Assembly (NCBI GenBank): GCA_943788775.1
Contig: CALSRO010000005.1
Location: 744,001-808,000 of the forward strand
Length of the DNA stretch: 64,000 nucleotides
Reading direction: 5' to 3'
Source of the DNA: an uncultured Flavobacteriales bacterium
GTDB taxonomy: Bacteria; Bacteroidota; Bacteroidia; Flavobacteriales_G; Salibacteraceae
Positions 11,439 through 20,387 of the stretch are shown in pieces; within the stretch, counting starts at the first letter, position 1; every line of letters begins with the position of its first letter. The notes beneath the pieces were generated by a model. It saw only the letters and a list, made by a program, of their open reading frames with translations. It had not been told where the DNA came from and made no database searches. The position numbers and the translations under genes are program-made.

Positions 11439-11464
11439 TTGAACAACATGAAATTCTATATTTG
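11439..11464 (+). promoter_or_regulatory. Promoter of secDF
   Basis: TATATTTG at 11457-11464 is a perfect -7 element. The nearest TTG (11439) gives a 15-base spacer, a little short of the usual 17-23. The -7 element is the stronger part of this call. Confidence 0.45.
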
Positions 11465-11468
11465 CACG

Positions 11469-11490
11469 CCCTTTTTAAAGGGTCTTTTTT
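11469..11490 (+). promoter_or_regulatory. Start-proximal hairpin with T-run in the secDF leader
   Basis: CCCTTT at 11469-11474 can pair with AAAGGG at 11477-11482, followed by TCTTTTTT. It begins about 5 bases after the -7 box, so it would form in the first 20-25 bases of the transcript. It resembles a tiny intrinsic terminator. A similar arrangement precedes the tRNA-tuf cluster at 32740. The function is unknown. Confidence 0.45.
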
Positions 11491-11507
11491 ATTAATACAG
11501 TTTTAAA

Positions 11508-14500
11508 ATGCAGAATAAAAGCGCAATTTGGGTATTTACCATACTGCTATTCATCGCTTGTCTTTACCAGCTTTCGTTCACGTTTGTCGCCAGTGGTGTA
11601 GAGAATACAGCTCGCGAAGACGCTCAAGTTCAGGTTGATTCACTTTTAGCAGCTACGCAAGCTAAAGGTGAAGTTTTGACGTCTGAAGAAACAGAGCAAG
11701 CTTTCCAGAAATTTGAGCAAAAGATTCTTCAAAAGAAGAATTCCGAGGAAGTGTATCCTGTTTTAGGATTTACATATGCCTATTGCAAATCGAATGAGAT
11801 AAACCTAGGTCTTGACCTTCAGGGTGGTATGAATGTGACTCTTGAGGTGTCCATGAAGGATCTCATTAAGGCATTAAGTAGCAACAGCCAAGATCCAGCA
11901 TTTCTCGCGGCATTAAATCGTGCATCTGAATTACAAACTGAATCACAGGACGACTATGTCACGTTATTCGCGCAGGCATGGAACGAACAGAATAGTAATA
12001 GCTCTCTAGCAGCTGTATTTCATAATCGAGAAAGCAAGGAGTTATTTCCTCTTGAGGCAACTAACGAAGACATACTTAAGACGATTGCGGATCAGGCGGA
12101 CGCAACTGTGAGTAACACAGAACAAGTCCTGAGAAAGCGTATTGATGGTTTAGGTGTTGTTCAACCATCTATCCAGCGAATTGCTGGTTCAGGTCGAATT
12201 GTTGTTGAATTACCAGGAGTGAAGGATAAGGAACGTGTTCGTAAAATCCTTCAAGGAACAGCGCAGCTAGAATTTTGGTACACATATGAAAATGGTGAGA
12301 TTTATCCAAAACTAGAGGCAGCAAATACAGTGTTGGCGGAACGTCTTTCGAAGCGCGAAAAGGTGAATGAAGCAAAAACTGAAGCTGAGCCTGAAGAGGA
12401 AAATGAAGAATTAGCTGCAGAGCCAGATTCTACCGTGCTAAACCCGGATACAACAGTGCAGAATGCCGAAGAAGAAGGAGCCTTAGTGCTGGAGGGTGAA
12501 AACGGAGCAGAGGCTGATTCCAACGGGTTTGAATTATCTGAGGATAGTCTGGCGCAGTTGAGAGCTGATTATGCTGAGAGTAATCCTCTTTTTAATGTTC
12601 TAAGACCAGCGATTTATCAAAATCCAGACGATCAAAAATACTATGCAGGTAAAGGGCCTACTGTAGGTTATGCATCTGTTTTTGATACAACTGAAATCAA
12701 TGCTTTATTGGCTCGTAAGGATGTCAAGCAACAATTCCCAAGAAGAATGAAGTTCTTATGGGCCGCAAAACCATACGATGAAGAAGGTAAATTCATTCAG
12801 TTGTTTGCGATTAACGTGACCGACAAAGACGAAAAAGCGCCTTTAGAAGGTGACGTTATTACCAATGCCCGAGTAGCCAGCGACCCGCTAGGAAATCCTG
12901 AAGTTTCGATGAGCATGAACTCTGAAGGAGCAAAAATTTGGAAAGCAATGACTGCTGAAGCAGCAGCGCAAACACCAAGCGGTTATATTGCTGTTGTGCT
13001 GGATGATAAAGTTTATTCTGCTCCTCGCGTTGAAAACGAAATTGCTGGCGGTGTGTCGTCTATATCAGGTCAATTTTCACTTCAAGAGGCAGAAGATTTA
13101 GCGAATGTGTTGAAAGCAGGTAAACTTCCAGCAAAGCCAAGAATTATTGAAGAAGCAGTGGTCGGGCCTACTTTAGGTAAGGAGGCTATCACCTCTGGAT
13201 TAATGTCCTTTGCTATTGCATTGATCTTAATACTTGCCTACATGGCATTTTATTACTCATCTGCTGGTATTGTTGCGGATTTGGCATTGTTGGCAAACTT
13301 GTTCTTTGTGGTAGGCGTATTGGCTTCGATTGGGGCAACACTTACTTTACCAGGAATTGCAGGTATCGTTTTAACAATTGGTATGTCAGTTGATGCTAAC
13401 GTACTCATCTATGAACGGATTCGTGAAGAACTAAGAGCCGGTAAAGGTGTGCGATTGGCAATCGTTGATGGTTATAATAACGCGTATAGCTCCATCATCG
13501 ATGCAAACATCACCACATTGTTAACTGGTATAATACTCTACATATTCGGTAGTGGACCAATTAAGGGTTTTGCAACTACATTGATTATTGGTATCGCTAC
13601 ATCTCTGTTTGCTGCGATATTTATTACTCGATTGTTATTCGAGTGGAGGTTAGACAATAATTCTAAACCATCGTTCGCTACAAAAATGACAGAGAATATT
13701 TTGACCAAGGTGGCAATTCCATTTGTACAAAACCGTAAACGTTATTACTTGATTTCAGGATTAGTAATTCTTGTAGGATTAGGGTCACTGGTCACACAAG
13801 GCCTGAACTATGGTGTAGATTTTACAGGTGGACGTAACTATACGGTTCGTTTTGATGATGCTTATCCCGTTTCTGATATCGCTAGTGCACTAAGTGCACA
13901 ATTTGTAGACGAGCAAGGTTTGGCGCAAACGCCTGAAGTAAAAACATACGGTGTTTCAAACCAGGTGAAGATCACTACCAAGTTTATGATCGACTCTGAA
14001 GTTGATGGGGTGGATGACATAGTTGAATCCAAGCTAAATGAGGGCTTGTCTACTATCACTGCTGACTATGAAATCATGAGTTCGCAAAAAGTTGGACCAA
14101 CAATCGCTGATGATATAAAGCAAGCGGCATGGTATTCTGCGATTTTCGCACTATTAATCATTTTCTTATATATCGTAGTACGGTTTAGAAAGTGGCAATT
14201 TGGACTTGGCGCCTTAGTGGCTATGATGCATGACGTATTGATTGTACTTTCTGTATTCTCACTGCTTTATCGATTCATGCCGTTCTCGTTGGAGATTGAT
14301 CAGGCGTTTATCGCGGCAATTTTAACGGTGGTTGGATATTCCATTAATGATACCGTTGTTGTTTTTGATAGAATTCGTGAATTCCTAGGTATTCACAAGC
14401 GTCAAGATTTTGAAGGTGTAATTAATGATGCATTGAACTCCACCTTGTCTAGAACGATTAATACCTCATTATCAACATTGGTGGTATTACTTATGATTTT

Positions 14501-14627
14501 CTTCTTCGGTGGTGAGGTAATACGCGGTTTTGTATTTGCTCTTATCATTGGAGTTATAGTTGGTACTTACTCATCACTATGTGTGGCTACTCCTATTGTA
14601 GTAGATCTTTCTAAGAAAAAGAAGTAG
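11508..14627 (+). CDS. secDF: Fused protein translocase subunit SecDF
   Basis: 1039 residues. It uses the proton gradient to pull proteins across the inner membrane after SecYEG and SecA. A first membrane helix is at about 8-28. SecD includes L-G-L-D-L-Q-G-G-M near residue 100, the periplasmic P1 head, and helices from about 555 (P-T-L-G-K-E-A-I; G-M-S-V-D-A-N-V-L-I-Y-E-R-I). SecF begins near 740 (G-V-D-F-T-G-G-R) with its own helices and N-D-T-V-V-V-F-D-R-I-R-E. Fusion of SecD and SecF is usual in Bacteroidota. An acidic, E/A/N-rich insert at about 284-345 interrupts the P1 region. The gene is followed by a terminator and then tatA. Confidence 0.96.
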   Translation: MQNKSAIWVFTILLFIACLYQLSFTFVASGVENTAREDAQVQVDSLLAATQAKGEVLTSEETEQAFQKFEQKILQKKNSEEVYPVLGFTYAYCKSNEINLGLDLQGGMNVTLEVSMKDLIKALSSNSQDPAFLAALNRASELQTESQDDYVTLFAQAWNEQNSNSSLAAVFHNRESKELFPLEATNEDILKTIADQADATVSNTEQVLRKRIDGLGVVQPSIQRIAGSGRIVVELPGVKDKERVRKILQGTAQLEFWYTYENGEIYPKLEAANTVLAERLSKREKVNEAKTEAEPEEENEELAAEPDSTVLNPDTTVQNAEEEGALVLEGENGAEADSNGFELSEDSLAQLRADYAESNPLFNVLRPAIYQNPDDQKYYAGKGPTVGYASVFDTTEINALLARKDVKQQFPRRMKFLWAAKPYDEEGKFIQLFAINVTDKDEKAPLEGDVITNARVASDPLGNPEVSMSMNSEGAKIWKAMTAEAAAQTPSGYIAVVLDDKVYSAPRVENEIAGGVSSISGQFSLQEAEDLANVLKAGKLPAKPRIIEEAVVGPTLGKEAITSGLMSFAIALILILAYMAFYYSSAGIVADLALLANLFFVVGVLASIGATLTLPGIAGIVLTIGMSVDANVLIYERIREELRAGKGVRLAIVDGYNNAYSSIIDANITTLLTGIILYIFGSGPIKGFATTLIIGIATSLFAAIFITRLLFEWRLDNNSKPSFATKMTENILTKVAIPFVQNRKRYYLISGLVILVGLGSLVTQGLNYGVDFTGGRNYTVRFDDAYPVSDIASALSAQFVDEQGLAQTPEVKTYGVSNQVKITTKFMIDSEVDGVDDIVESKLNEGLSTITADYEIMSSQKVGPTIADDIKQAAWYSAIFALLIIFLYIVVRFRKWQFGLGALVAMMHDVLIVLSVFSLLYRFMPFSLEIDQAFIAAILTVVGYSINDTVVVFDRIREFLGIHKRQDFEGVINDALNSTLSRTINTSLSTLVVLLMIFFFGGEVIRGFVFALIIGVIVGTYSSLCVATPIVVDLSKKKK

Positions 14628-14642
14628 TCAACTTAAAATATT

Positions 14643-14682
14643 TAAGCCCTGATTTGAGAATCATCAGATCGGGGCTTTTTTG
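14643..14682 (+). terminator. Rho-independent terminator of secDF
   Basis: An imperfect stem, AAGCCCTGAT with ATCGGGGCTT (one G-T pair and a partly paired interior), is followed by six T residues, 15 bases after the secDF stop. Confidence 0.75.
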
Positions 14683-14714
14683 TATCATACATTTGCTAAA
14701 AGAATTGCAATAGA

Positions 14715-14930
14715 ATGACATTTTTATTCTTAAACCTTGGTGGAGGAGAAATCTTCGTTGTGCTTATGGTAGTGCTGTTGTTTTTTGGATCTAAACGGAT
14801 TCCTGAATTTGCAAGGAATTTGGGTCGAGGAATGCGGCAATTTCGAGACGCTACGAATGACATTCAAAGGGATATTACCGATTCCGTGAAAGATGTCAAA
14901 AAGCAGATAGAGAACGATAATCAGGAATGA
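14715..14930 (+). CDS. tatA: Sec-independent translocase subunit TatA/E
   Basis: 71 residues. It forms the pore-like assembly of the twin-arginine pathway, which moves folded proteins across the inner membrane. The short N-terminal helix (G-G-G-E-I-F-V-V-L-M-V-V-L-L-F-F-G) is followed by the typical F-G-x-K-R-I-P-E hinge and an amphipathic helix (A-R-N-L-G-R-G-M-R-Q-F-R). An acidic, lysine-rich tail completes it. Its stop overlaps the next gene by 4 bases (ATGA), so the two are translationally coupled. TatC is not in the window. Confidence 0.93.
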   Translation: MTFLFLNLGGGEIFVVLMVVLLFFGSKRIPEFARNLGRGMRQFRDATNDIQRDITDSVKDVKKQIENDNQE

Positions 14931-15856
14931 TTGTTGGGTGGATACAGCTTCTAGGTGGCCTCGGCTTGTTAATTTTTGGGGGTGACTTTATTGTTCGATC
15001 TGCTGTCAAAATTGCGACCTATTTAAAAGTTAGTCCAATGGTCGTTGGTCTTACGATTGTTTCATTTGGAACTTCTTTACCAGAATTGGTGGTAAGCGTA
15101 AATGCTGCATTATCAGGGCATCCAGACATTGCAATTGGGAATATTGTAGGCAGTAATATTGCCAACTTAGCCTTGGTTTTGGGCTTAACCACAACTATTC
15201 GTCCTATCAGGGTTGTACGTAACAACATTGTATTCGATTGGCCGGTTATGCTCTTAGCGACTTTAGTGCTGGTCGCTTTTTCAATTGATAATCAAGTTGT
15301 ACGTTGGGAAGGATTGGTGCTTTTTGCTTTGCTAATGGCCTATAACTTCTGGGTAATGCGAACAGGTCGATTGACTTCGGAAGTTGATCTGAATACAACC
15401 CTTCCGAGGTTTACAGAAGTGCTAAGGTCGGTCGTAATATTAGTAGTAAGCCTTGCAGCCTTAATAATTGGTGCTGATATATTGATCGATGGAGCCGTGA
15501 CTATTGCGAGAGGCTGGGGCATTGAAGAAAGAGTTATTGCAGTGACAATAATCGCCTTTGGGACAAGTGCTCCTGAATTGGCGACATCTTTGCTTGCCTT
15601 GAGAAATAACGAATCTGGTTTGGGAATTGGAAATTTAATAGGATCTAATATTTTTAATATTCTCGGAATATTGGGCGTAACTTCCCTCATTACGGACGTA
15701 CGTGTGAGCTCAGAATTGTTTGACTTCGATTTTTATTGGTTGATGTTAATTCCATTATTAGCATTTCCATTTCTCATTTTTAACCAGAAAATTGGGCGTA
15801 TCCTCGGCTTAACATTATTAGCTGCCTATTTTAGCTATTTATATTTTGTTTTTTGA
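14927..15856 (+). CDS. Calcium/sodium antiporter (CaCA family, YrbG-like)
   Basis: 309 residues with about ten membrane helices in two inverted halves. Each half carries an alpha-repeat: G-T-S-L-P-E-L-V near 46-53 with G-N-I-V-G-S-N-I-A-N, and G-T-S-A-P-E-L-A near 204-211 with G-N-L-I-G-S-N-I-F-N. These are the ion-binding motifs of K+-independent Na+/Ca2+ exchangers. It probably exports Ca2+ using the Na+ gradient at the inner membrane. It starts 4 bases inside tatA. Ion specificity is assumed from the family. Confidence 0.9.
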   Translation: MIVGWIQLLGGLGLLIFGGDFIVRSAVKIATYLKVSPMVVGLTIVSFGTSLPELVVSVNAALSGHPDIAIGNIVGSNIANLALVLGLTTTIRPIRVVRNNIVFDWPVMLLATLVLVAFSIDNQVVRWEGLVLFALLMAYNFWVMRTGRLTSEVDLNTTLPRFTEVLRSVVILVVSLAALIIGADILIDGAVTIARGWGIEERVIAVTIIAFGTSAPELATSLLALRNNESGLGIGNLIGSNIFNILGILGVTSLITDVRVSSELFDFDFYWLMLIPLLAFPFLIFNQKIGRILGLTLLAAYFSYLYFVF

Positions 15857-15940
15857 TTTTATTTTCGAAATGAACAATTTTAACGGGGGTGTGGATAAAT
15901 AAAGTGTGCTTTTTTAGATGTGACCCCCTCTAATCTACCC

Positions 15941-15948
15941 TATTTTTG
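15941..15948 (+). promoter_or_regulatory. -7 promoter element upstream of glutamine synthetase
   Basis: TATTTTTG fits TAnnTTTG and lies 17 bases before the ATG at 15966. A degenerate GTG (15920) sits 18 bases upstream in the -33 place. The leader would be only about 10 bases. Confidence 0.4.
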
Positions 15949-15965
15949 TAGAAATTTTAAAAATC

Positions 15966-18155
15966 ATGGCAAATTTGCGTTTTGATGCACTAAATCACGT
16001 ACTCAGAAGACCAATTATTGATTTTCCGATTTCCAAGGAATTGATCTCAGATTATTATGGAGAAGCCGTTTTTCATGATAAAGCAATGCAACAGTTTTTG
16101 CCAAGAGAGATTTACAAGAATATTAAAGAGTGTATTGTTACTGGAAAACAACTGAATCGTGATGTGGCTGATCATGTTGCAAGTGGCATGAAAGCTTGGG
16201 CTATATCAAAAGATGTAACACATTATACACATTGGTTTCAGCCGCTAACGGGTAGAACTGCTGAGAAACACGATGCTTTCTTTACACCGACTGAGGTGGG
16301 TGAATCAATCGAAAGCTTTGGAGGAGATCAATTAGCACAACAGGAACCAGATGCGAGTAGTTTTCCAAATGGTGGTTTAAGAAATACTTTTGAGGCACGA
16401 GGCTATACAGCATGGGACCCTAGTTCTCCGGCTTTTATTATTAGTGGTACGCTATGTATCCCAACTGTTTTTGTAGCCTATACTGGTCAGGCACTGGATT
16501 ATAAGGCTCCATTGCTTAAGGCTCTTCATGCTTTAAATGACGCGGCTGTTCCGGTCGCTCAATACTTTGATAGAAATGTGAATCGCATTAGCGCAACCTT
16601 AGGGTGGGAGCAAGAGTACTTTCTTGTAGACTCTGCTCTCTATCAGGCTAGGCCAGACCTTATGCTAACCGGTCGGACTCTTTTTGGACATAGCTCCTCC
16701 AAGGGACAGCAATTAGATGATCATTATTTCGGGTCAATTCCTGACCGAGCTGTAGCATTCATGCGTGACTTTGAAGAAGAATCACTGCGATTGGGAATAC
16801 CAATTAAAACTCGACATAATGAAGTGGCTCCGAATCAGTTTGAGTGCGCACCATTGTTTGAAGAGGCGAACCTTGCGGTAGATCACAATTTACTAGTTAT
16901 GGACGTGATGGAGAAAGTAGCTCAGAGGCATAACTTTAGAGTGTTGCTCCATGAAAAGCCATATGCAGGCATTAATGGTAGCGGCAAGCATAATAACTGG
17001 TCACTTTCAACTAATACTGGAGTAAATCTCTTAAGTCCTGGCAATACTCCAAAAACCAATCTAAGGTTTCTGACTTTCTTCGTGAATACGATTAAAGCTG
17101 TTCACGATCATGCAGATTTGCTGAGAGCTACAATCGCTTCCGCGGGTAATGATCATAGGTTAGGCGCGAATGAGGCGCCACCGGCTATAATTTCAATCTT
17201 TATCGGCTCACAGTTGACTCGAATCCTAGGCGATTTGGAAAAAAGAGTAAAGGATAAGGGAATGTCGCCCGATGAGAAAACGGAATTAAAGCTAAACATC
17301 GGTAAGATTCCTGAAATCATGCTGGATAATACGGATCGAAACAGAACCTCACCATTCGCCTTTACAGGAAATAAATTTGAATTTAGAGCAGTTGGATCTA
17401 CAGCAAATTGTTCAGGTCCAATGACTGCTCTAAACACTGTAATGGCCAAACAGCTTATCACATTCAAGTCTCAGGTTGACGCTTTGATTGATAGTGGAAT
17501 CAAGAAGGATGAGGCGATTCTTCGGATTTTAAGGGAGTATATCATTGATTCAAGGAATATACTTTTTGAAGGTAATGGATATGGTGAGGAATGGGTGAAG
17601 GAAGCTAAAAAGCGAGGATTGTCAAACATTAAGACAACACCACATGCCTTAAGCGCATATTTACACAAAGACATCGTTGAAATGTTTGAATCTGCTGGCG
17701 TTTTGACTCATGAAGAGTTGGAAGCTCGCAATGAAATTTATCTTGAAAATTATAAGCTTAAAATTCAAATTGAGTCGAGAGTGGCGGGTGATTTAGCTTC
17801 GAATCATATCATCCCGGCAGCATTAGAATATCAGAGAAAGTTAGTGGAGACCGTGCGTGGTTTGAAAGAAATATATTCTGCGAAGGAATTTGAAACGCTA
17901 TCTGCTCCGCATCGTGATCTCATTGGCAAGGTTTCCAATCATGTATCCAAATTACAAATGGAAATACATAATATGATAGAAGAAAGGAAAAAGGCTAATA
18001 ATATGAGTGACTCACTGAAAAGCTCATCTCACTATTGCGATAAAGTTATCCCTTACCTAGAATCAATTCGAACCGAAGTCGATAAGTTAGAGCTAATCGT
18101 TGATGACGAACTATGGCCAATACCAAAGTACAGAGAGTTATTATTTACTAGATAG
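15966..18155 (+). CDS. glnN: Glutamine synthetase, type III
   Basis: ATP-dependent joining of ammonia to glutamate. 729 residues, the large dodecameric type III form common in Bacteroidota, not the roughly 470-residue type I. Visible features: H-W-F-Q-P-L-T-G near residue 90, E-Q-E-Y-F-L-V-D near 219 (metal-binding glutamates), R-H-N-E-V-A-P-N-Q-F-E in the middle, G-S-G-K-H-N-N-W near 337 (glutamate-binding loop), and N-R-T-S-P-F-A-F-T-G-N-K-F-E-F-R near 460. The long C-terminal helical region is particular to this type. It stands alone behind its own predicted promoter; no P-II gene or transporter is adjacent. Confidence 0.95.
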   Translation: MANLRFDALNHVLRRPIIDFPISKELISDYYGEAVFHDKAMQQFLPREIYKNIKECIVTGKQLNRDVADHVASGMKAWAISKDVTHYTHWFQPLTGRTAEKHDAFFTPTEVGESIESFGGDQLAQQEPDASSFPNGGLRNTFEARGYTAWDPSSPAFIISGTLCIPTVFVAYTGQALDYKAPLLKALHALNDAAVPVAQYFDRNVNRISATLGWEQEYFLVDSALYQARPDLMLTGRTLFGHSSSKGQQLDDHYFGSIPDRAVAFMRDFEEESLRLGIPIKTRHNEVAPNQFECAPLFEEANLAVDHNLLVMDVMEKVAQRHNFRVLLHEKPYAGINGSGKHNNWSLSTNTGVNLLSPGNTPKTNLRFLTFFVNTIKAVHDHADLLRATIASAGNDHRLGANEAPPAIISIFIGSQLTRILGDLEKRVKDKGMSPDEKTELKLNIGKIPEIMLDNTDRNRTSPFAFTGNKFEFRAVGSTANCSGPMTALNTVMAKQLITFKSQVDALIDSGIKKDEAILRILREYIIDSRNILFEGNGYGEEWVKEAKKRGLSNIKTTPHALSAYLHKDIVEMFESAGVLTHEELEARNEIYLENYKLKIQIESRVAGDLASNHIIPAALEYQRKLVETVRGLKEIYSAKEFETLSAPHRDLIGKVSNHVSKLQMEIHNMIEERKKANNMSDSLKSSSHYCDKVIPYLESIRTEVDKLELIVDDELWPIPKYRELLFTR

Positions 18156-18289
18156 TAGTTTGGGCGCGAAACTTTAGATGTATTTTCAATCAGGTTACAA
18201 GTCAATATCATATTTCATTAGATTTGCCAACCTATCAACAAAAACCTAAGTCTTTGTTGACATAACTATCTATAAGAATCGCTACACGT

Positions 18290-20326
18290 ATGACATATTT
18301 GAAGGGAGCACTTAGCATCATTTGTCTCGTATTCCTAACAACAATAGCTGAGGGTCAAAAGAATTGGACAAAAGAGGCCGATTTGACGTATCAAGCTGAA
18401 GCCTATTTTGGGGCAGTTGATGCTTATAAAAAGGCATATACCAAGGAAAAAAAGCAATCGGAAAAGGCACGTATTCTTTTTAGGATTGGTGATTGCTACA
18501 GAAATTTGCAGGATGAAGATCAAGCGCAAGTTTGGTATGATAAGGCTATTGCAGCTGAGTTTGATGAGGCAGAAATATTTGTAAGATATGGAGATATTCT
18601 GAGAAAGAAGGGTGATTACGAAGGCGCGTCCGCAAAGTATCGTGCTGGATTAGCTAAGGCACAAGGTCCATTAAAGAAGGAAGCAGAGAATGGAATTGCT
18701 TCTTGTGAAAAGGCGGTTAAGCTCCTGAAGCAACCGGCTAGGTATAAAGTTGAAAATGAAGTCCAACTGAATACTGCATATTACGATTTTTCATGCTTTT
18801 TCGCTGATAAAAAACACCAAAGCATAATGTTCTCGTCTACTCGACCAGGTGGTGCCGGTGGCGCTGATGATGCAATTACTGGTGAAGGTTTTAGTGATAT
18901 TTTTATTTCACAACGAGATAATAAAGGAAAGTGGTCGGCTCCAGTTCCAACGGATCCAACAATCAATTCAGCTGCGAATGAAGGGTCACCTTGGTTAGAC
19001 TCAAAGTATAGTCAACTTTACTTTACTCGCTGTGGCTACGAAAAAAAGAAACCATTTGGATGTCAAATATTCACTGCGCGTGCGCAGGGTAAAGCGTGGG
19101 CTGAGCCAGAGGTGTTAGATTTTGGAATTGATGATACTACTGCGGCAGGTCATCCGGTAGCTATTGATGATGATATGATTTTGTTTGCTTCCGATATGTA
19201 CGGTGGACAAGGGGGGAAAGACCTTTGGGTAATCACTTTCGATAAGAAGTCAAAACTTTGGGGACCAGCAACCAATTTAGGTCCAGATATTAATACTCCT
19301 GGAGATGAAATGTTTCCATACATACATGAAAACGGAGATCTATACTTTGCGTCTAATGGACATATTGGATTAGGAGGATTGGACATTTTTCATTCGCAAA
19401 TGACTGGAGAAGATGTAGAAGAATTGAAATGGGGTAAACCAGAAAACTTTGGAGCTCCAGTAAACTCTTCAGCTAATGACTTTGCAGTGATTTTTGATGG
19501 TGATGCTAATCGAGGCTACTTTACATCAGATCGAGCAGGAGGAAAAGGAGGCGATGATATTTATAGTTTCACACTTCCGCCATTAATTTTCAAATTGTCA
19601 GGTACAATCATTGATGTGGAAACGAAGGAACCACTTGGTGACGTAAAAGTGAAATTGATGGGTACAGATGGTTCAATCGGAGAGGTAGTCACGGACCCGA
19701 CAGGAGCCTATGACTTTGAGACAAGAGAAAATGATGACCGTTACATACTTGAAAATACATCTTATACTGTCGAGGTCAATGGAATGGAGCAAGATGCTTC
19801 AAATGGAGAACGATATCTTGGAGCCAAAGGGCAAGAGACAACGGTTGGCCTGAAAGAGTCTACTGCATTCGTGAAGGATTTCCAGCTACAGTGCGCGACC
19901 TGTGAGTCTGAAATCCCAATGCCAGCTGTATTCTATCCCCTTGGTAAATGGTCTCTTGTTGTGGACGAGCAAATTAACTCTAAGGATTCGCTCGATTTCT
20001 TGTATACAACATTGGTTGAGAATCCAACGATTGTAATTGAACTTTCAGCACATACGGATTCCAGGGGAAGTGATCAAGCGAACGAGGTGCTTAGTCAAAA
20101 AAGAGCTCAAACTTGTGTTGATTATTTAGTGGAAAAAGGAATTGATCCAGCGAGAATGGTGCCAGTAGGATATGGCGAACGAAGATTAAAAATCAGTGAT
20201 GCTGATATTAATAAGCTTCCTACAAAGGATGAAAAAGAAGCAGCTCATGCTAAGAATCGTAGAACTGTCTTTAGTGTACTAAGCTTCGACTATATTCCCA
20301 AGGAGCCTGCAGGAGATTCTAAGTAG
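18290..20326 (+). CDS. PorE-like OmpA-family envelope protein (TPR, beta-propeller, CRD, OmpA)
   Basis: 678 residues with a signal peptide ending near A-E-G-Q. TPR repeats cover about 25-145. A PD40/WD40-type beta-propeller covers about 165-430, with recurring blade motifs such as F-S-S-T-R, F-A-S-D and F-T-S-D-R-A-G-G-K-G-G-D-D. A carboxypeptidase-regulatory-like domain lies at about 432-510 (L-S-G-T-I-I-D, then T-K-E-P-L). An OmpA_C peptidoglycan-binding domain lies at about 550-665 (S-A-H-T-D-S-R-G, then N-R-R-T-V-F). This order and size match PorE of Porphyromonas gingivalis, an outer-membrane T9SS component tied to peptidoglycan. Paralogues with this layout are common, so the exact orthologue is not certain. 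It ends in a terminator. Confidence 0.75.
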   Translation: MTYLKGALSIICLVFLTTIAEGQKNWTKEADLTYQAEAYFGAVDAYKKAYTKEKKQSEKARILFRIGDCYRNLQDEDQAQVWYDKAIAAEFDEAEIFVRYGDILRKKGDYEGASAKYRAGLAKAQGPLKKEAENGIASCEKAVKLLKQPARYKVENEVQLNTAYYDFSCFFADKKHQSIMFSSTRPGGAGGADDAITGEGFSDIFISQRDNKGKWSAPVPTDPTINSAANEGSPWLDSKYSQLYFTRCGYEKKKPFGCQIFTARAQGKAWAEPEVLDFGIDDTTAAGHPVAIDDDMILFASDMYGGQGGKDLWVITFDKKSKLWGPATNLGPDINTPGDEMFPYIHENGDLYFASNGHIGLGGLDIFHSQMTGEDVEELKWGKPENFGAPVNSSANDFAVIFDGDANRGYFTSDRAGGKGGDDIYSFTLPPLIFKLSGTIIDVETKEPLGDVKVKLMGTDGSIGEVVTDPTGAYDFETRENDDRYILENTSYTVEVNGMEQDASNGERYLGAKGQETTVGLKESTAFVKDFQLQCATCESEIPMPAVFYPLGKWSLVVDEQINSKDSLDFLYTTLVENPTIVIELSAHTDSRGSDQANEVLSQKRAQTCVDYLVEKGIDPARMVPVGYGERRLKISDADINKLPTKDEKEAAHAKNRRTVFSVLSFDYIPKEPAGDSK

Positions 20327-20343
20327 ATAAAAAACAATATAGA

Positions 20344-20378
20344 ACCGCGTGACTAGTAATACTCACGCGGTTTTTTTA
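20344..20378 (+). terminator. Rho-independent terminator of the PorE-like gene
   Basis: ACCGCGTGA at 20344-20352 pairs with TCACGCGGT at 20363-20371 and is followed by more T residues. An alternative GTG start for purM at 20349 falls inside this stem and is therefore rejected. Confidence 0.85.
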
Positions 20379-20387
20379 TACAATAAA

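Noticed and set aside
20349-20387. GTG start for purM
   Set aside because: It lies in the stem of the upstream terminator; ATG 20388 fits the known N-terminus.
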